Positions 37,915-46,885 of a DNA stretch of 64,000 nucleotides are shown one piece after another (the stretch's first letter is position 1; every line of letters begins with the position of its first letter). The notes under the pieces are model-generated. The model saw only the letters and a list, made by a program, of their open reading frames with translations. It was not told the DNA's origin and did no database searches. The stretch covers positions 620,001-684,000 of the forward strand of contig NZ_CP141608.1 in the NCBI RefSeq assembly GCF_035581345.1, given 5' to 3'. Origin of the DNA: Pseudomonas sp. JQ170C (GTDB taxonomy: Bacteria; Pseudomonadota; Gammaproteobacteria; Pseudomonadales; Pseudomonadaceae). The position numbers and the translations under genes were made by a program.

Positions 37915-38697
37915 CTAGTGCGTCGTTATTCGCTGGTGCTGCGGCGCATTGCCAGGCGAAAGGGCCAGTGCCAGTTGGGTGCGGTTGCGCATGTGGGTCA
38001 GGCGCAGTACCTGGGACACATAGAGCTTGACGGTGTTTTCGGTAATGCCCAGCTCACAGGCCACCTGGTAGTTGGTCTTGCCTTTGCCGACCAGGCGCGC
38101 CACGTCCTGCTGGCGCGGTGACAGCTGATCGAAAATCACCGAAATGGTGCTGTTGTCGAGTTCGCCGTCGGCGTCTGTGGCAGGCCGCAGGGCACCAGCA
38201 GGGCGGGCCTTGTCCAGGTCCTGGCAGAGGTCGTCGATGGACTCGGCCAGGTACTGCAGTTTCTGATTGAGGTGGCCCAGGTGCTGGTAGTTTTTCTGCC
38301 GCTCCTGCAGCGCCGCTTCCTGGCGTTGAATGCCTTCGAGCAGTTCGTAGAGGTCGACCGGCTTTTGATAGTAGTCGGCAAAGCCTTCGCGCAGTGCCCG
38401 GATTACGTCCTGCTTGTCGGCGCGACCGGTGAGCATGATGGCCTCGAAGGGCCGCTGCTGCCCGGCAATGATCTTCAGCGCCCTGACCAGCTCGATACCG
38501 TCACGCTCGGGCATGTGCAGGTCGCACAGCACCAGGCCGATGGCCGGGTCGGCGGCAAAGCGTTCGATCGCCTGGGTGCTGGAACGGCAAGGGACACAGC
38601 GGTAGCCGCTGCTTTCGAGAAATTCGCACAATTCTTCCACTATCGGTGGCTGGTCATCGACGACCAGCACCTTCACTTCGCTAACAGGCTTGTTCAC
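37915..38697 (-). CDS. pprB: Response regulator PprB, LuxR-type output
   Basis: PprB is the activator of the Tad pilus genes in P. aeruginosa, where it also turns on CupE fimbriae and the BapA adhesin. The 260-residue protein has a receiver domain (Asp14/15, phosphoacceptor Asp59, Thr90, Lys112), a coiled-coil linker (about 120-160) and a C-terminal LuxR helix-turn-helix (LSPRQQDVARLVGKGKTNYQ onward, about 193-255). The cognate kinase PprA is encoded at 39814. It may share a transcript with fppA, 135 bp upstream. Confidence 0.92.
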   Translation of the reverse strand: MNKPVSEVKVLVVDDQPPIVEELCEFLESSGYRCVPCRSSTQAIERFAADPAIGLVLCDLHMPERDGIELVRALKIIAGQQRPFEAIMLTGRADKQDVIRALREGFADYYQKPVDLYELLEGIQRQEAALQERQKNYQHLGHLNQKLQYLAESIDDLCQDLDKARPAGALRPATDADGELDNSTISVIFDQLSPRQQDVARLVGKGKTNYQVACELGITENTVKLYVSQVLRLTHMRNRTQLALALSPGNAPQHQRITTH

Positions 38698-38832
38698 GCG
38701 TGACTCCCTGCTTGACGTGCCCTTGCTTCCGGGGTTTGTACGGTCTGGGCATTGGCCGACAACACTGTAGAAAGTAGTCGGTCCTTACGGCGATGCACAA
38801 GGCTTGAAAGCCTGGAAAAGCTGCCCAGGCGA

Positions 38833-39315
38833 CTAGTGGACCCATACTGCCGCAAGCAGAAAGCCGGCCAGTATGAAGGGCGCAAAGGGTTGTTTTTTTG
38901 ACGATTCTTCCAGCACCTGCTTGAGTCGGCTCTTAACCTTTTGACTTAGAAGGGACCACAGCCAGCGTCGTGTCGTCAGCCACACCAGCACCGCAATGCC
39001 GGCGCCGATAAAGGTTCCCAATACGTACATCCGGTCGGTGGCCAGCGCCAGCGCGGCGAGCAGTTTGACGTCACCTGCACCGAAGCGTCCCAGCATGTAG
39101 CCGGGCAGGGTCAGCAGCATGACGATGGCCAGCGCCCAGCCGCCTTCACTGGCGTCGGCGCCGATCCAGGTGTGTCCGGTCATGAACAGGTAGACCAGCG
39201 CGCAGGCTGCGGCGCCGAGGGTCAGGGTATTGGCAATCTGGCGCTCACGCACATCTTGTTCAGCGCATAAGGCAAGCCACAACAACAGGACAATGCTTTG
39301 CATCGTGAAATGCAT
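38833..39315 (-). CDS. fppA: Flp prepilin peptidase FppA (A24 family)
   Basis: FppA cleaves the leaders of Flp and the Tad pseudopilins. The 160-residue integral membrane protein has the two catalytic aspartates of A24 peptidases: Asp21 in CAEQDVRERQ and Asp82 in the GxGD motif GAGDVK. It lacks the cytoplasmic methyltransferase domain of PilD-type enzymes, as other Tad peptidases do. Two starts are possible: ATG 39315 touches an AAAGGG, ATG 39303 is 12 nt from it; neither spacing is ideal. Divergent from tadF. Confidence 0.9.
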   Translation of the reverse strand: MHFTMQSIVLLLWLALCAEQDVRERQIANTLTLGAAACALVYLFMTGHTWIGADASEGGWALAIVMLLTLPGYMLGRFGAGDVKLLAALALATDRMYVLGTFIGAGIAVLVWLTTRRWLWSLLSQKVKSRLKQVLEESSKKQPFAPFILAGFLLAAVWVH

Positions 39316-39376
39316 CCCTTTGTGGTGAATGATTCTATGCTGTCAGACAGGTGTCACTGTCAGGGTAGACGCGATC

Positions 39377-39817
39377 ATGAAAGCAAGCCTGTGCAATCGG
39401 CAAAAAGGCGCTGCAGCGCTGGAGTTCGTGGCGGTATTCGTGATCTTCTTCGCAGTGTTCTATGGCGTGGTCAGCTATGCCCTGCCCATGCTCATGTTGC
39501 AGTCCTTCAACCAGGCCAGCAGCGAAGCGGTACGTCGTTGCGTGGCACTGGACCCCACCAGCAAGACCTACGGCGCCGATGTCGAGACACTGGCCAGGCA
39601 AGTGCTGACCCAGCAGCTGTCGTGGATGCCGGGCTCTCTCGACTTCAAGGCCAGCGACGCCAAGGTGACGCTGTCGCCCACCAAGGTGCTGACCGTGAAA
39701 ATCGACTACGCCAGGGCCAAACTGACCGCGGTGATACCGGTGCTCGACCTGCCGGTGATCGGCCAGGTACCCCGATTGCCGCCCAGCCTCACGGCTGAAG
39801 CGAGCCTGCAACTGTGA
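39377..39817 (+). CDS. tadF: Tad pseudopilin TadF (TadE-like)
   Basis: A minor pilin-like protein needed for Flp pilus formation. The 146-residue product has a basic leader followed by the type IVb-like processing site QKGAAALEFVAVF (cleavage after Gly11, Glu16 at +5), then one membrane helix and a periplasmic C-terminal part. Its TGA overlaps the GTG start of pprA, so the two are translated together, as with PA4294-PA4293 in P. aeruginosa. Confidence 0.88.
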   Translation: MKASLCNRQKGAAALEFVAVFVIFFAVFYGVVSYALPMLMLQSFNQASSEAVRRCVALDPTSKTYGADVETLARQVLTQQLSWMPGSLDFKASDAKVTLSPTKVLTVKIDYARAKLTAVIPVLDLPVIGQVPRLPPSLTAEASLQL

Positions 39818-42507
39818 GTGTGGGGCAGCGCTTGTTGGCGCTTTGGCGTGGACATCCCGCCACAACCCCGCCGGTGGAGCCGGAACCTGTGAGTGTGCCC
39901 GCCGCTGCGCTACAGGTGTGGCTGGATGACAACGCCCGTGTGTTGCGCCTGGCCGGGCCCTTGCGCTCGGCCCTGGCCTTGCCTGCGCAGGCCCAGGGGC
40001 GTCTGCAGGACTATGTGCAGCCCTGCAGCCTGCTGGTACTCGAAGGCGAGCCGATGGACTGGCAGGGCCAGCCCCTGGATCTGGATTTCAAGGCCGTCGG
40101 CGGCACCACCTTGCACACCCGTGGCTGGCTGCAACAACAGGCCGGGCAATGGCTGTTACAGGTGTTCGATGTCGGCGACTTGCTGCAGCATCGCCAGCAA
40201 TCACTCATCGCCGAGCGCCAGCGTCACCTGACCAGCCACCTGGCCTGTGCGGTCCGCGACTGTAGCATCGAATGCCTGGAGGCCGTGGCGAAGGAGCAAC
40301 TGCAATGGCTGGCGCGTCATTGGCAGGCTGCAGGCGTTCAGGTTGTGTTGCAGCGCGGTGAGGGGTGGCAAACCTATGTCGCCAGCGGCGATGTTTTGCA
40401 TGCCCCCAGTGACGAAGCCCTGAGCCCGGTGCTGAGTATGCTGGCGCCGGGGCAAGTGTTTTCCAGTGCCACCCATGTGCATTTGCAGCCGTTGTTCCCG
40501 GGCATTGCGGCGTGTCTGGTGCCCTTCGCTTCAGGGCTGCAGGTCAAGGCCTGGCTGATCTGCTTCAGGCCAGGGCAGCCGCTGCTGGGGGGCGATGCGC
40601 TGAATCTGTTCGGTGCCTATGCCGAGCCGCTGCTGGGCCGTTTGCAGGCGTTCGAGCTGGAGCAGCAGAGCGAGCGACTGGACAGCCTGCAGGCCCAGTT
40701 GGGCGCCGGTTGGTGGCAGTGGCGATTGATCACGCCCACGTTGCAGTTGGACCCAGGGTTGGCCCAGCGTCTTGGCGTGCCTGCGCAATTGACCCTGAGC
40801 CAGTGGCTGAGCCGGGTGCACCCCGCTGACCGGGAGGCGGCGCAGCTGGCCCTTGGGCAATTGCAGTGCGAGGGCTGCGACCTGGAGCTGACCCTGCGCC
40901 TGCTCGACAACAAGCTGCAAGCCAACCCGCGTTGGTACCGGCTGTGCGGGCAAGTACGCGGCAACGGGCCACAGCGTCGTCTGCAAGGGTTGATGCTCGA
41001 TATCAGCGACAGCAAGGCGCAGCAACTTCAGGCCGCTGCCGCCCAGGCCCGCCTGGAGAACCTGATCGCAAGCTCTCCCGCGGTGATCTACATCCAGCGC
41101 TACAGTGAGGGCGCGCTGCACGCCGAGTTCTTCAGTGCCAGCCTGCAACCGATGCTGGGCTGGGAGGCCCCGCAAGAAGGCGTATTGCAGCCCGGGCAGT
41201 GGGTTCATCCGCAGGATCAGTCGCTGTGGCTGGAGCGCACCCGCACCTTGTTGCGTGAGGGGCAGGTACGTAGCCGCTATCGCTTGCGTGACCGCCAGGG
41301 CGGCTATCACTGGGTACTCGACGAAGCACGATTGCTGCGCGATGACCTGGGCTTGCCGGTGGAAGTGGTGGGCATCTGGCTGGACGTCAGCGAGGCCACT
41401 GAAGCCGCTGAAAAAATGCGTGAGAGCGAGGAGCGCTACCGGGTGCTGGTGGAGGATTCCCCGGCGATGATCTGCCGCTACACCGCCGCACTTGAGCTGG
41501 TGTTCGGCAACCAACCACTGGCCGATTATCTGGAGTGCAGTCCTGCACAGTTGCCGGGCATCAACCTTGGCCAATGGATGTCGGCGTCGCAGCGAGAGAT
41601 GTTTGTCCAACGGCTGGCCAGCCTTACACCAGAGCACCCGGTGAGTACGGCGGAGATCTGCCTGGAGCTGCCCGGACGCGAACATGCGTGGTGGGTATGG
41701 TCAGATCGCGGCTTGTTCGACGAGCGCGGCAAGCTGCTGGAAATCCAGGCGGTGGGGCGCGACAACACCCAGGTTCGGCGCACCCGCCAGCAACTGGTGC
41801 AAAGCGCGAAAATGGCCACCCTCGGCGAGATGGCCACCGGACTTGCCCATGAGATCAACCAGCCCCTGAACGTGATGCGCATGGCCGTGGTCAACGCCCT
41901 GAAGCGCCTGGAAAACGGCGAGGCCCAGGTGGACTATCTGCAGGACAAACTCAAGCGCATCGACGCCCAGGTGCAGCGTGCCTCACGGGTGGTCGAGCAC
42001 ATGCGCGTGTTTGGCCGACGCTCCGAGGTCGATCAACACCTGTTCGCACCGTGGCAGGCGGTGGAGGGCGCTTTGTCGCTGCTTGGGGACGGCTTGCGTG
42101 GCAAGGGCGTGGACCTGCGGATCGACACGCCGGAAGAGGGGTTACAGGTCAGCGGTCACCAGGACCAATTGGAACAGGTGCTGATCAACCTGCTGGTCAA
42201 CGCCCGGGACGCTCTGCTGGCGCGGCGGGAGCACAGCGCACTGGCGCCCTGGATTGCCCTGCGCCTTGAACAGGACCCCGACCAGGTTCGCTTGCTGGTC
42301 GAAGACAACGGCGGCGGTATCGACCCGCGTCTGCTGGAGCGCATTTTCGAGCCGTTCTTCACCACCAAGCCGGTGGGCGTCGGCACCGGGCTTGGGTTGT
42401 CGGTGAGCTATGGGATCGTCGATGCCATGGGCGGCAGCCTCAGCGTCGAAAACGGCGACGAAGGGGCGCGCTTCTGCATCGAGCTACCGGTTCACAGCAC
42501 CAGTTGA
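39814..42507 (+). CDS. pprA: Sensor histidine kinase PprA
   Basis: PprA should phosphorylate PprB and so control the Tad locus. The 897-residue protein shows no clear membrane helix and appears cytoplasmic. It has an N-terminal region of about 130 residues I cannot place, a GAF-like part (about 140-280), then two or three PAS/PAC modules (around 290-640) and a HisKA/HATPase core. The core has GLAHEINQPLNV (phospho-His679), LINLLVNARDAL (N box), VEDNGGGID and GTGLGLSVSYG. It begins with a GTG that overlaps the tadF stop. The stop overlaps the convergent tadG stop region by 16 bp. Confidence 0.9.
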   Translation: MSVGQRLLALWRGHPATTPPVEPEPVSVPAAALQVWLDDNARVLRLAGPLRSALALPAQAQGRLQDYVQPCSLLVLEGEPMDWQGQPLDLDFKAVGGTTLHTRGWLQQQAGQWLLQVFDVGDLLQHRQQSLIAERQRHLTSHLACAVRDCSIECLEAVAKEQLQWLARHWQAAGVQVVLQRGEGWQTYVASGDVLHAPSDEALSPVLSMLAPGQVFSSATHVHLQPLFPGIAACLVPFASGLQVKAWLICFRPGQPLLGGDALNLFGAYAEPLLGRLQAFELEQQSERLDSLQAQLGAGWWQWRLITPTLQLDPGLAQRLGVPAQLTLSQWLSRVHPADREAAQLALGQLQCEGCDLELTLRLLDNKLQANPRWYRLCGQVRGNGPQRRLQGLMLDISDSKAQQLQAAAAQARLENLIASSPAVIYIQRYSEGALHAEFFSASLQPMLGWEAPQEGVLQPGQWVHPQDQSLWLERTRTLLREGQVRSRYRLRDRQGGYHWVLDEARLLRDDLGLPVEVVGIWLDVSEATEAAEKMRESEERYRVLVEDSPAMICRYTAALELVFGNQPLADYLECSPAQLPGINLGQWMSASQREMFVQRLASLTPEHPVSTAEICLELPGREHAWWVWSDRGLFDERGKLLEIQAVGRDNTQVRRTRQQLVQSAKMATLGEMATGLAHEINQPLNVMRMAVVNALKRLENGEAQVDYLQDKLKRIDAQVQRASRVVEHMRVFGRRSEVDQHLFAPWQAVEGALSLLGDGLRGKGVDLRIDTPEEGLQVSGHQDQLEQVLINLLVNARDALLARREHSALAPWIALRLEQDPDQVRLLVEDNGGGIDPRLLERIFEPFFTTKPVGVGTGLGLSVSYGIVDAMGGSLSVENGDEGARFCIELPVHSTS

Positions 42508-44426
42508 GCGCGGGTGCTGGAGCAACTGAGGTTGGCGCTGACTTCGGTGGTGTTGAGGTCGATGCCCAGGGCTTTGAGCAGGGAGTTGATCAGAGGGTCC
42601 ACCAGGGGGCTGAGTACGTTTTTTATCATGGGTCTAAGAATGTTGGTGACCCCGGTCAACAGGCCATCGACACCCTCCAGAATTGAACCCAGCACATCGC
42701 CTTTTTCCTGGTATTTGTATATGTGCAGGGGAACGCTCCCTACAGTGGTATTCAGGCTTTCGATGATGTTGCTCGTTTGCATGGCCTGATAAGGGGAGGG
42801 CTTTCCGATCTCCAGCAAACTGTCGCCCTTGAATAGCATATCTTCGTGGTGGGGAAGCAACACCACGGGTTCTGGTTTGATCCCAATCCCCCCGCCAGCG
42901 AACGGCTTGCGGCCTTCGCAAACCTTGATAAGCCCCAGAAGACCGGTACAGACATTGGTGCCGATATCAATCAGCGGAATCGGGTTGATAGTGCCTTCGC
43001 CCTCTTCTAAAAAGGTGTCCGGATCATCGATCTTGCCGATGGAAATCTCCCCGGTTGCCCTGTCCGTGGCAGCGGTCAGTTGCCTCTGGGGCGCGCAGCT
43101 GAAATCACTGACCCGACTGGTGGCTTTGACCGCACTGACACTGATGTCGATACGAGCGGCTTTTTTCAATGCTTCTATATCGCTGACTTTGCAAGGTATG
43201 AGCAGGGCGCACCCCAGGGATTTGATGGTGCCCATGAGGTCCAGGCGCAGCAGGTCACTGAGCGGTTTGGTCAATGTTGTCGCCAGGTTGGCAACGGTGC
43301 TGACGATGTTGCCTACGGTTTCGATAACGGGTGTGTTGAGCGAAATCATGGTCCGGATCTGTGCCGTCTGCACATTGATGTTGTCGGTCTGAGGATTGCC
43401 AATGGCAGAAACTTTCGGTGGCTCAATCACCTTTACCTGAATTTTGGCGGTGACCAACCCCAATACGTTCACCGGCAGATTGACCACCGCCGCATTGTGC
43501 TTGTTCGACAGCAGAATCACCCCTTGCACCAGTTGCAGCAGTTGCAGGCTGGTATCCAGCCCGGCCTTGGGCGTTCCCGCACTCACCTGAAGGATATCGG
43601 CGAGCTTGAGCACTCGGTTGTTGTCGGTAGCAACGGTGAGTTTTGCAAGGTTGCTGGCGACATCCAGGGCTTTGTTGCTGCCGTTCTTCATGACTTCGAC
43701 GGCAGCGTCGATCAGGTCGGTGGCCGAGACATTGGAGTTCAACAGCTCATCATAATTGCCGACCTGTGCGTTGACCTCGATCGCCAGTTGATCCAGGTAT
43801 TCCAGCAGGTTGATGTCGGTATTGGCCAGGCCTTGCCAACCCAGCGCATCCAGATGTACCCGGGCTCCCAAGGGGTCGGCCAGTGCATTGAGCAAGGCGG
43901 ATTTTTGCGTGTCGATCGTTGCCAGCGTGGTGCGAATCCGTAGCTGCGCCAGCGGCGGCTTGGGCGTGGCCGCCACGGCAGTGGCACTGAGGGAAATGGT
44001 GGTGGGCAAGTCGTTGCCTTTGACCAGGGCCAGGACGCCGGCAGCAACGCTGGTTGCCACTTCGCGGTGAACGATCACGCGGATCGCTTCATTGCGTGTG
44101 GCATCGGTATTGAAGCGGCGCAGGCTGTTGGTGCCGGTCTGCAAGGTACCGCAGGCGGTTTCAAGCCGCCCTGGCGCCTCGAGTCCGTTGCGTTTTGCAC
44201 CGGCCTTGGCCAGGGCATCGGCCGACGGACCGATGCCGTTGCAGGTGCCCAACTGACCCGCAGCTTCCAGCGCCGACATATCGGCGATCCGTTGCAGCTT
44301 TCGTTGCTCCAGGTACAGCCTGCCGCTGTCGACCACCATCAACAGAAACAGCAGCGCCATGCCCAGGGTCAAGGCCGCCATCAGGCCGATTGCACCGCGT
44401 TGCCGTGCGGGAAAGCGTGAAGACAC
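42492..44426 (-). CDS. tadG: Tad pilus protein TadG
   Basis: TadG is a large membrane-anchored protein of the Tad system with a pseudopilin-like N-terminus. The product starts VSSRFPARQRGAIGLMAALT, has one membrane helix (about 15-35) and a TadE/TadG-like start (DSGRLYLEQRKLQRIADMSA), and a long periplasmic part. I choose the GTG at 44426 because GGAG lies 5 nt before it; the frame is open 36 nt further up. In P. aeruginosa tadG lies between PA4298 and pprB; here it is beyond pprA on the minus strand, convergent with it. Length about 644. Confidence 0.88.
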   Translation of the reverse strand: MSSRFPARQRGAIGLMAALTLGMALLFLLMVVDSGRLYLEQRKLQRIADMSALEAAGQLGTCNGIGPSADALAKAGAKRNGLEAPGRLETACGTLQTGTNSLRRFNTDATRNEAIRVIVHREVATSVAAGVLALVKGNDLPTTISLSATAVAATPKPPLAQLRIRTTLATIDTQKSALLNALADPLGARVHLDALGWQGLANTDINLLEYLDQLAIEVNAQVGNYDELLNSNVSATDLIDAAVEVMKNGSNKALDVASNLAKLTVATDNNRVLKLADILQVSAGTPKAGLDTSLQLLQLVQGVILLSNKHNAAVVNLPVNVLGLVTAKIQVKVIEPPKVSAIGNPQTDNINVQTAQIRTMISLNTPVIETVGNIVSTVANLATTLTKPLSDLLRLDLMGTIKSLGCALLIPCKVSDIEALKKAARIDISVSAVKATSRVSDFSCAPQRQLTAATDRATGEISIGKIDDPDTFLEEGEGTINPIPLIDIGTNVCTGLLGLIKVCEGRKPFAGGGIGIKPEPVVLLPHHEDMLFKGDSLLEIGKPSPYQAMQTSNIIESLNTTVGSVPLHIYKYQEKGDVLGSILEGVDGLLTGVTNILRPMIKNVLSPLVDPLINSLLKALGIDLNTTEVSANLSCSSTRAQLVL

Positions 44427-44526
44427 GAGCACTCCTTTGCTGCCCATGGTCACGCAGGGCAACAGCTGTAAGGAGTGTAGACAAGATAATGGCCAGTCGC
44501 CTCTATGACGACTGGCCGAGCAATGC

Positions 44527-45087
44527 TCAATGGGGTGGGTAGTTGGCCATCACCTTGGCCACGGTGTTGCGGATCGCGGTGTTGCGCTCTTCCGGGCTTG
44601 GCGGGTAGTTGTTCATGATCTGTTCGGCACTGCCGCGCCATACCAGCTTGCCGTCGCGGCTGTCGAACATGTCGACCTGGATGGTTGCCACCTTGTAGTC
44701 GACGCTGCGGGTCTCGTTGTACATCGGCCCACCCCAGTAGTTGCCCCAGTACCCGCCCCAGGCGCCGCCATAGTTGGTGGTGATCTGCTGCTGGCGGTTT
44801 TCGACAATCAGGTAGGTCTGTACTTTCAGGTCGCCCTGGGCGTTGCCCTGGGCCGGGCGCAGGCCACGTTGATCAAGCTGCCCGGCCACGGCCTGGCGAA
44901 TGCGCTGTTCGGTCAGGTCGCTCTTGATCCGCGGATCATCCGGGCGGTACTGCAGCGCCGGTTCCTGCCACACCCAGCTGCGGTAACCGGCAAAGTCGCG
45001 GCTGGCATCGAAGTCCTGGGTCGCGTTGTTGCTTGAGCACGCACTCAGCAACACCACCATTGAGAGTAAAGCGATACGGCGCAACAT
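44527..45087 (-). CDS. DUF4136 lipoprotein (first of a pair)
   Basis: A 186-residue envelope lipoprotein (signal MLRRIALLSMVVLLSAC, Cys17) with a DUF4136 domain: a pattern of YRSWVWQEP near the start, [16 protein letters not shown], then VDMFDSRDGKLVWRGSA and a C-terminal helix. A Tyr/Trp/Gly-rich loop (YGGAWGGYWGNYWGG) splits the domain. GGAG lies 7 nt before the ATG. A paralogue follows upstream on the same strand, 19 bp away. Function unknown; DUF4136 proteins are common outer-membrane-associated lipoproteins of Proteobacteria. Confidence 0.85.
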   Translation of the reverse strand: MLRRIALLSMVVLLSACSSNNATQDFDASRDFAGYRSWVWQEPALQYRPDDPRIKSDLTEQRIRQAVAGQLDQRGLRPAQGNAQGDLKVQTYLIVENRQQQITTNYGGAWGGYWGNYWGGPMYNETRSVDYKVATIQVDMFDSRDGKLVWRGSAEQIMNNYPPSPEERNTAIRNTVAKVMANYPPH

Positions 45088-45106
45088 GATGGATCTCCAA
45101 TTGCCT

Positions 45107-45754
45107 TTAGCTGGGAGGATAGCCGTTGAGGGCCTTCTTAACGGATTCGCGCAGGGCATCTTCGCGCTCGCCCTGGGAACCCTGGCTGCTGGTCTCGGCG
45201 CTGGCACTCCACACCGGTTGGCCGTCGCGGGCGTCATACAGATCGACCCGAACCACCATCACCTCGACTTCATAGGTGCGTACCAACGGCACGCTGGCAT
45301 ACGCGCCGTAGCCGTTGAGGTAGCCGCCAACGCCACCGTAGGCGCCATAGCCCCCGTAGGGATAGCCGCCATAGGGGTAAGCGCCGTAGGGGTAGTAGTC
45401 GTCGCGCACCTGGCGCAAGCGGCGTTCCAGGCTCAGGTTGGCACTCACCAACAGATCGCCCTGGCCGTTGCGCGCCGGTCGCAGGCCGCGCTGGTCCAGG
45501 GCATTGCTGACCGCATCGGCCAGCTGTGCAGGTTCGGTCAGGGCGACACCCGACGGCAACTGACTGTCGCGCCAGGTCCAGCTACGGTAGCGGCCATAGT
45601 CGCGAGGCGGAGCCGGGTAGGCGCTGGCGTCGAACGTAGTGGCCGCCTGGGGCGGCGCCGGTGGCAGCGGGCGGGAGCTGGCGACATAAGGGTTTGTGCT
45701 TTGGCACGCTGCCAGGCTCAGGCACAGCAGGCCCAGGGTCAAACGGTACGGCAT
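45107..45754 (-). CDS. DUF4136 lipoprotein (second of a pair)
   Basis: A 215-residue paralogue of the neighbouring gene. It has lipobox LSLAAC (Cys17), then a Pro-rich linker, [34 protein letters not shown], and [20 protein letters not shown]. At the same position as in its sister it has a Tyr/Gly-rich loop ([20 protein letters not shown]). GGAGG precedes the ATG by 6-7 nt. The two genes are 19 bp apart and probably form one unit that arose by tandem duplication. Function unknown. Confidence 0.85.
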   Translation of the reverse strand: MPYRLTLGLLCLSLAACQSTNPYVASSRPLPPAPPQAATTFDASAYPAPPRDYGRYRSWTWRDSQLPSGVALTEPAQLADAVSNALDQRGLRPARNGQGDLLVSANLSLERRLRQVRDDYYPYGAYPYGGYPYGGYGAYGGVGGYLNGYGAYASVPLVRTYEVEVMVVRVDLYDARDGQPVWSASAETSSQGSQGEREDALRESVKKALNGYPPS

Positions 45755-45773
45755 GTCACCCTCCAGGCAGGTG

Positions 45774-46523
45774 TCAGCGGGGTCGGCAGATCCAGTGCAG
45801 GTAGCGCCCAAGGCCGGCAAAGGCCGGATGACGCCGATGGGCCAGTTCCATTTCCAGCAGATCGAGCAACTCGGCCTTGGCTTGGAACTCACTGGGCATG
45901 TAGTCGTGGAAAACGCGCACGCCACTCTCTGTTTCGACCTGCCACAGATCTTCAAGTTGCGCCCTGAGCGTGCGCGGATCAAGTGGTTTTTGCGGGGTCA
46001 GGCTCTGCTTTTCGCCGGCCATGTCATTGCGCCGCAGTTTGCGGAAATGGCCCTTGAGCAGGTTGCGGTAAACCAGTGCATCGCGGTTGTAGAAGGCCAG
46101 TGACAACAGGCCGTCGCTGCGGGTCAATTGGTGCAGCACTGGCAGGATGGTTTCCGGTTCGGCCAGCCATTCCAGCACGGCGTGGCACAACACCAGGTCA
46201 TAGGGTTCGGTCAGTTGCCCGAGCAGTTCCTGCCAGGGCGCCTGGATAAAGGTGGCCTGCTGACCGGCCTGGGCGAAGCGTTCGCGGGCGCCGGCGAGCA
46301 TGGGCTCGGCAGGTTCGGCCAACGTCACCTGATGCCCGCGTTCGGCCAGCCACAGGGCCATGTGCCCCAGGCCTGCGCCGATATCCAGGACCCGCAAGGG
46401 GCGATCGGGGAGGGCTTCGGCGAGGTCCGCCTGCAGGACCGCGAGGCGGATGGCACCCTTGGCGCCGCCGTAGATCTTTTCTGCGAAGCGGGTGGCCAGG
46501 GCGTCGAAGTGACGGTCGTTCAT
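45774..46523 (-). CDS. cmoM: tRNA 5-carboxymethoxyuridine methyltransferase
   Basis: CmoM (formerly SmtA) methylates cmo5U34 of some tRNAs to mcmo5U, which affects wobble decoding. The 249-residue class I SAM methyltransferase has motif [16 protein letters not shown], acidic loop [11 protein letters not shown] and [13 protein letters not shown]. The start [20 protein letters not shown], with IYG and KGAIR following, closely resembles E. coli SmtA. Its ATG overlaps the stop of the MazG-like gene, so the two are co-translated. Other methyltransferase roles cannot be excluded, but the N-terminus is distinctive. Confidence 0.88.
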   Translation of the reverse strand: MNDRHFDALATRFAEKIYGGAKGAIRLAVLQADLAEALPDRPLRVLDIGAGLGHMALWLAERGHQVTLAEPAEPMLAGARERFAQAGQQATFIQAPWQELLGQLTEPYDLVLCHAVLEWLAEPETILPVLHQLTRSDGLLSLAFYNRDALVYRNLLKGHFRKLRRNDMAGEKQSLTPQKPLDPRTLRAQLEDLWQVETESGVRVFHDYMPSEFQAKAELLDLLEMELAHRRHPAFAGLGRYLHWICRPR

Positions 46524-46825
46524 CGGGCAAACCGCCGTTCATTGTCGGCCAGCTTGCTGCGCACCACCTGCTCCATGTCCAGGCCCAGCTCACTGCAGAG
46601 CAGCACCAGGTACAGCACCACGTCACCGACTTCCTGGCCGGCGTGCGCCAGTTTTTCGGGGGACAGTTGGCGCGATTGGTCTTCGCTCAGCCACTGGAAA
46701 ATCTCCACCAGCTCGGCCATTTCCACACTGGCGGCCATGGCCAGGTTCTTGGGGCTGTGATAGCCACGCCAGTCGTTGTTGTCGCGGATGCGGTGCATGC
46801 GTTGGGTCAGTTCGTGCAGGTTCAT
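46520..46825 (-). CDS. MazG-like nucleotide pyrophosphohydrolase
   Basis: The 101-residue all-helical protein carries the MazG metal-binding pattern: EMAELVEIFQWLSEDQ and EVGDVVLYLVLLCSELG. Members of this short branch (RS21-C6/iMazG type) hydrolyse modified or canonical dNTPs to monophosphates and are thought to clean the nucleotide pool. The ATG at 46825 gives the usual MNLHELTQRMHRIRDNN start. Overlaps cmoM by 4 nt. Confidence 0.88.
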   Translation of the reverse strand: MNLHELTQRMHRIRDNNDWRGYHSPKNLAMAASVEMAELVEIFQWLSEDQSRQLSPEKLAHAGQEVGDVVLYLVLLCSELGLDMEQVVRSKLADNERRFAR

Positions 46826-46885
46826 CAAAGCTCTCCTCAAGCCGCATAGCTTCAGGCGGGCGCCGTCGCAACGCAAGAGGGCCTT

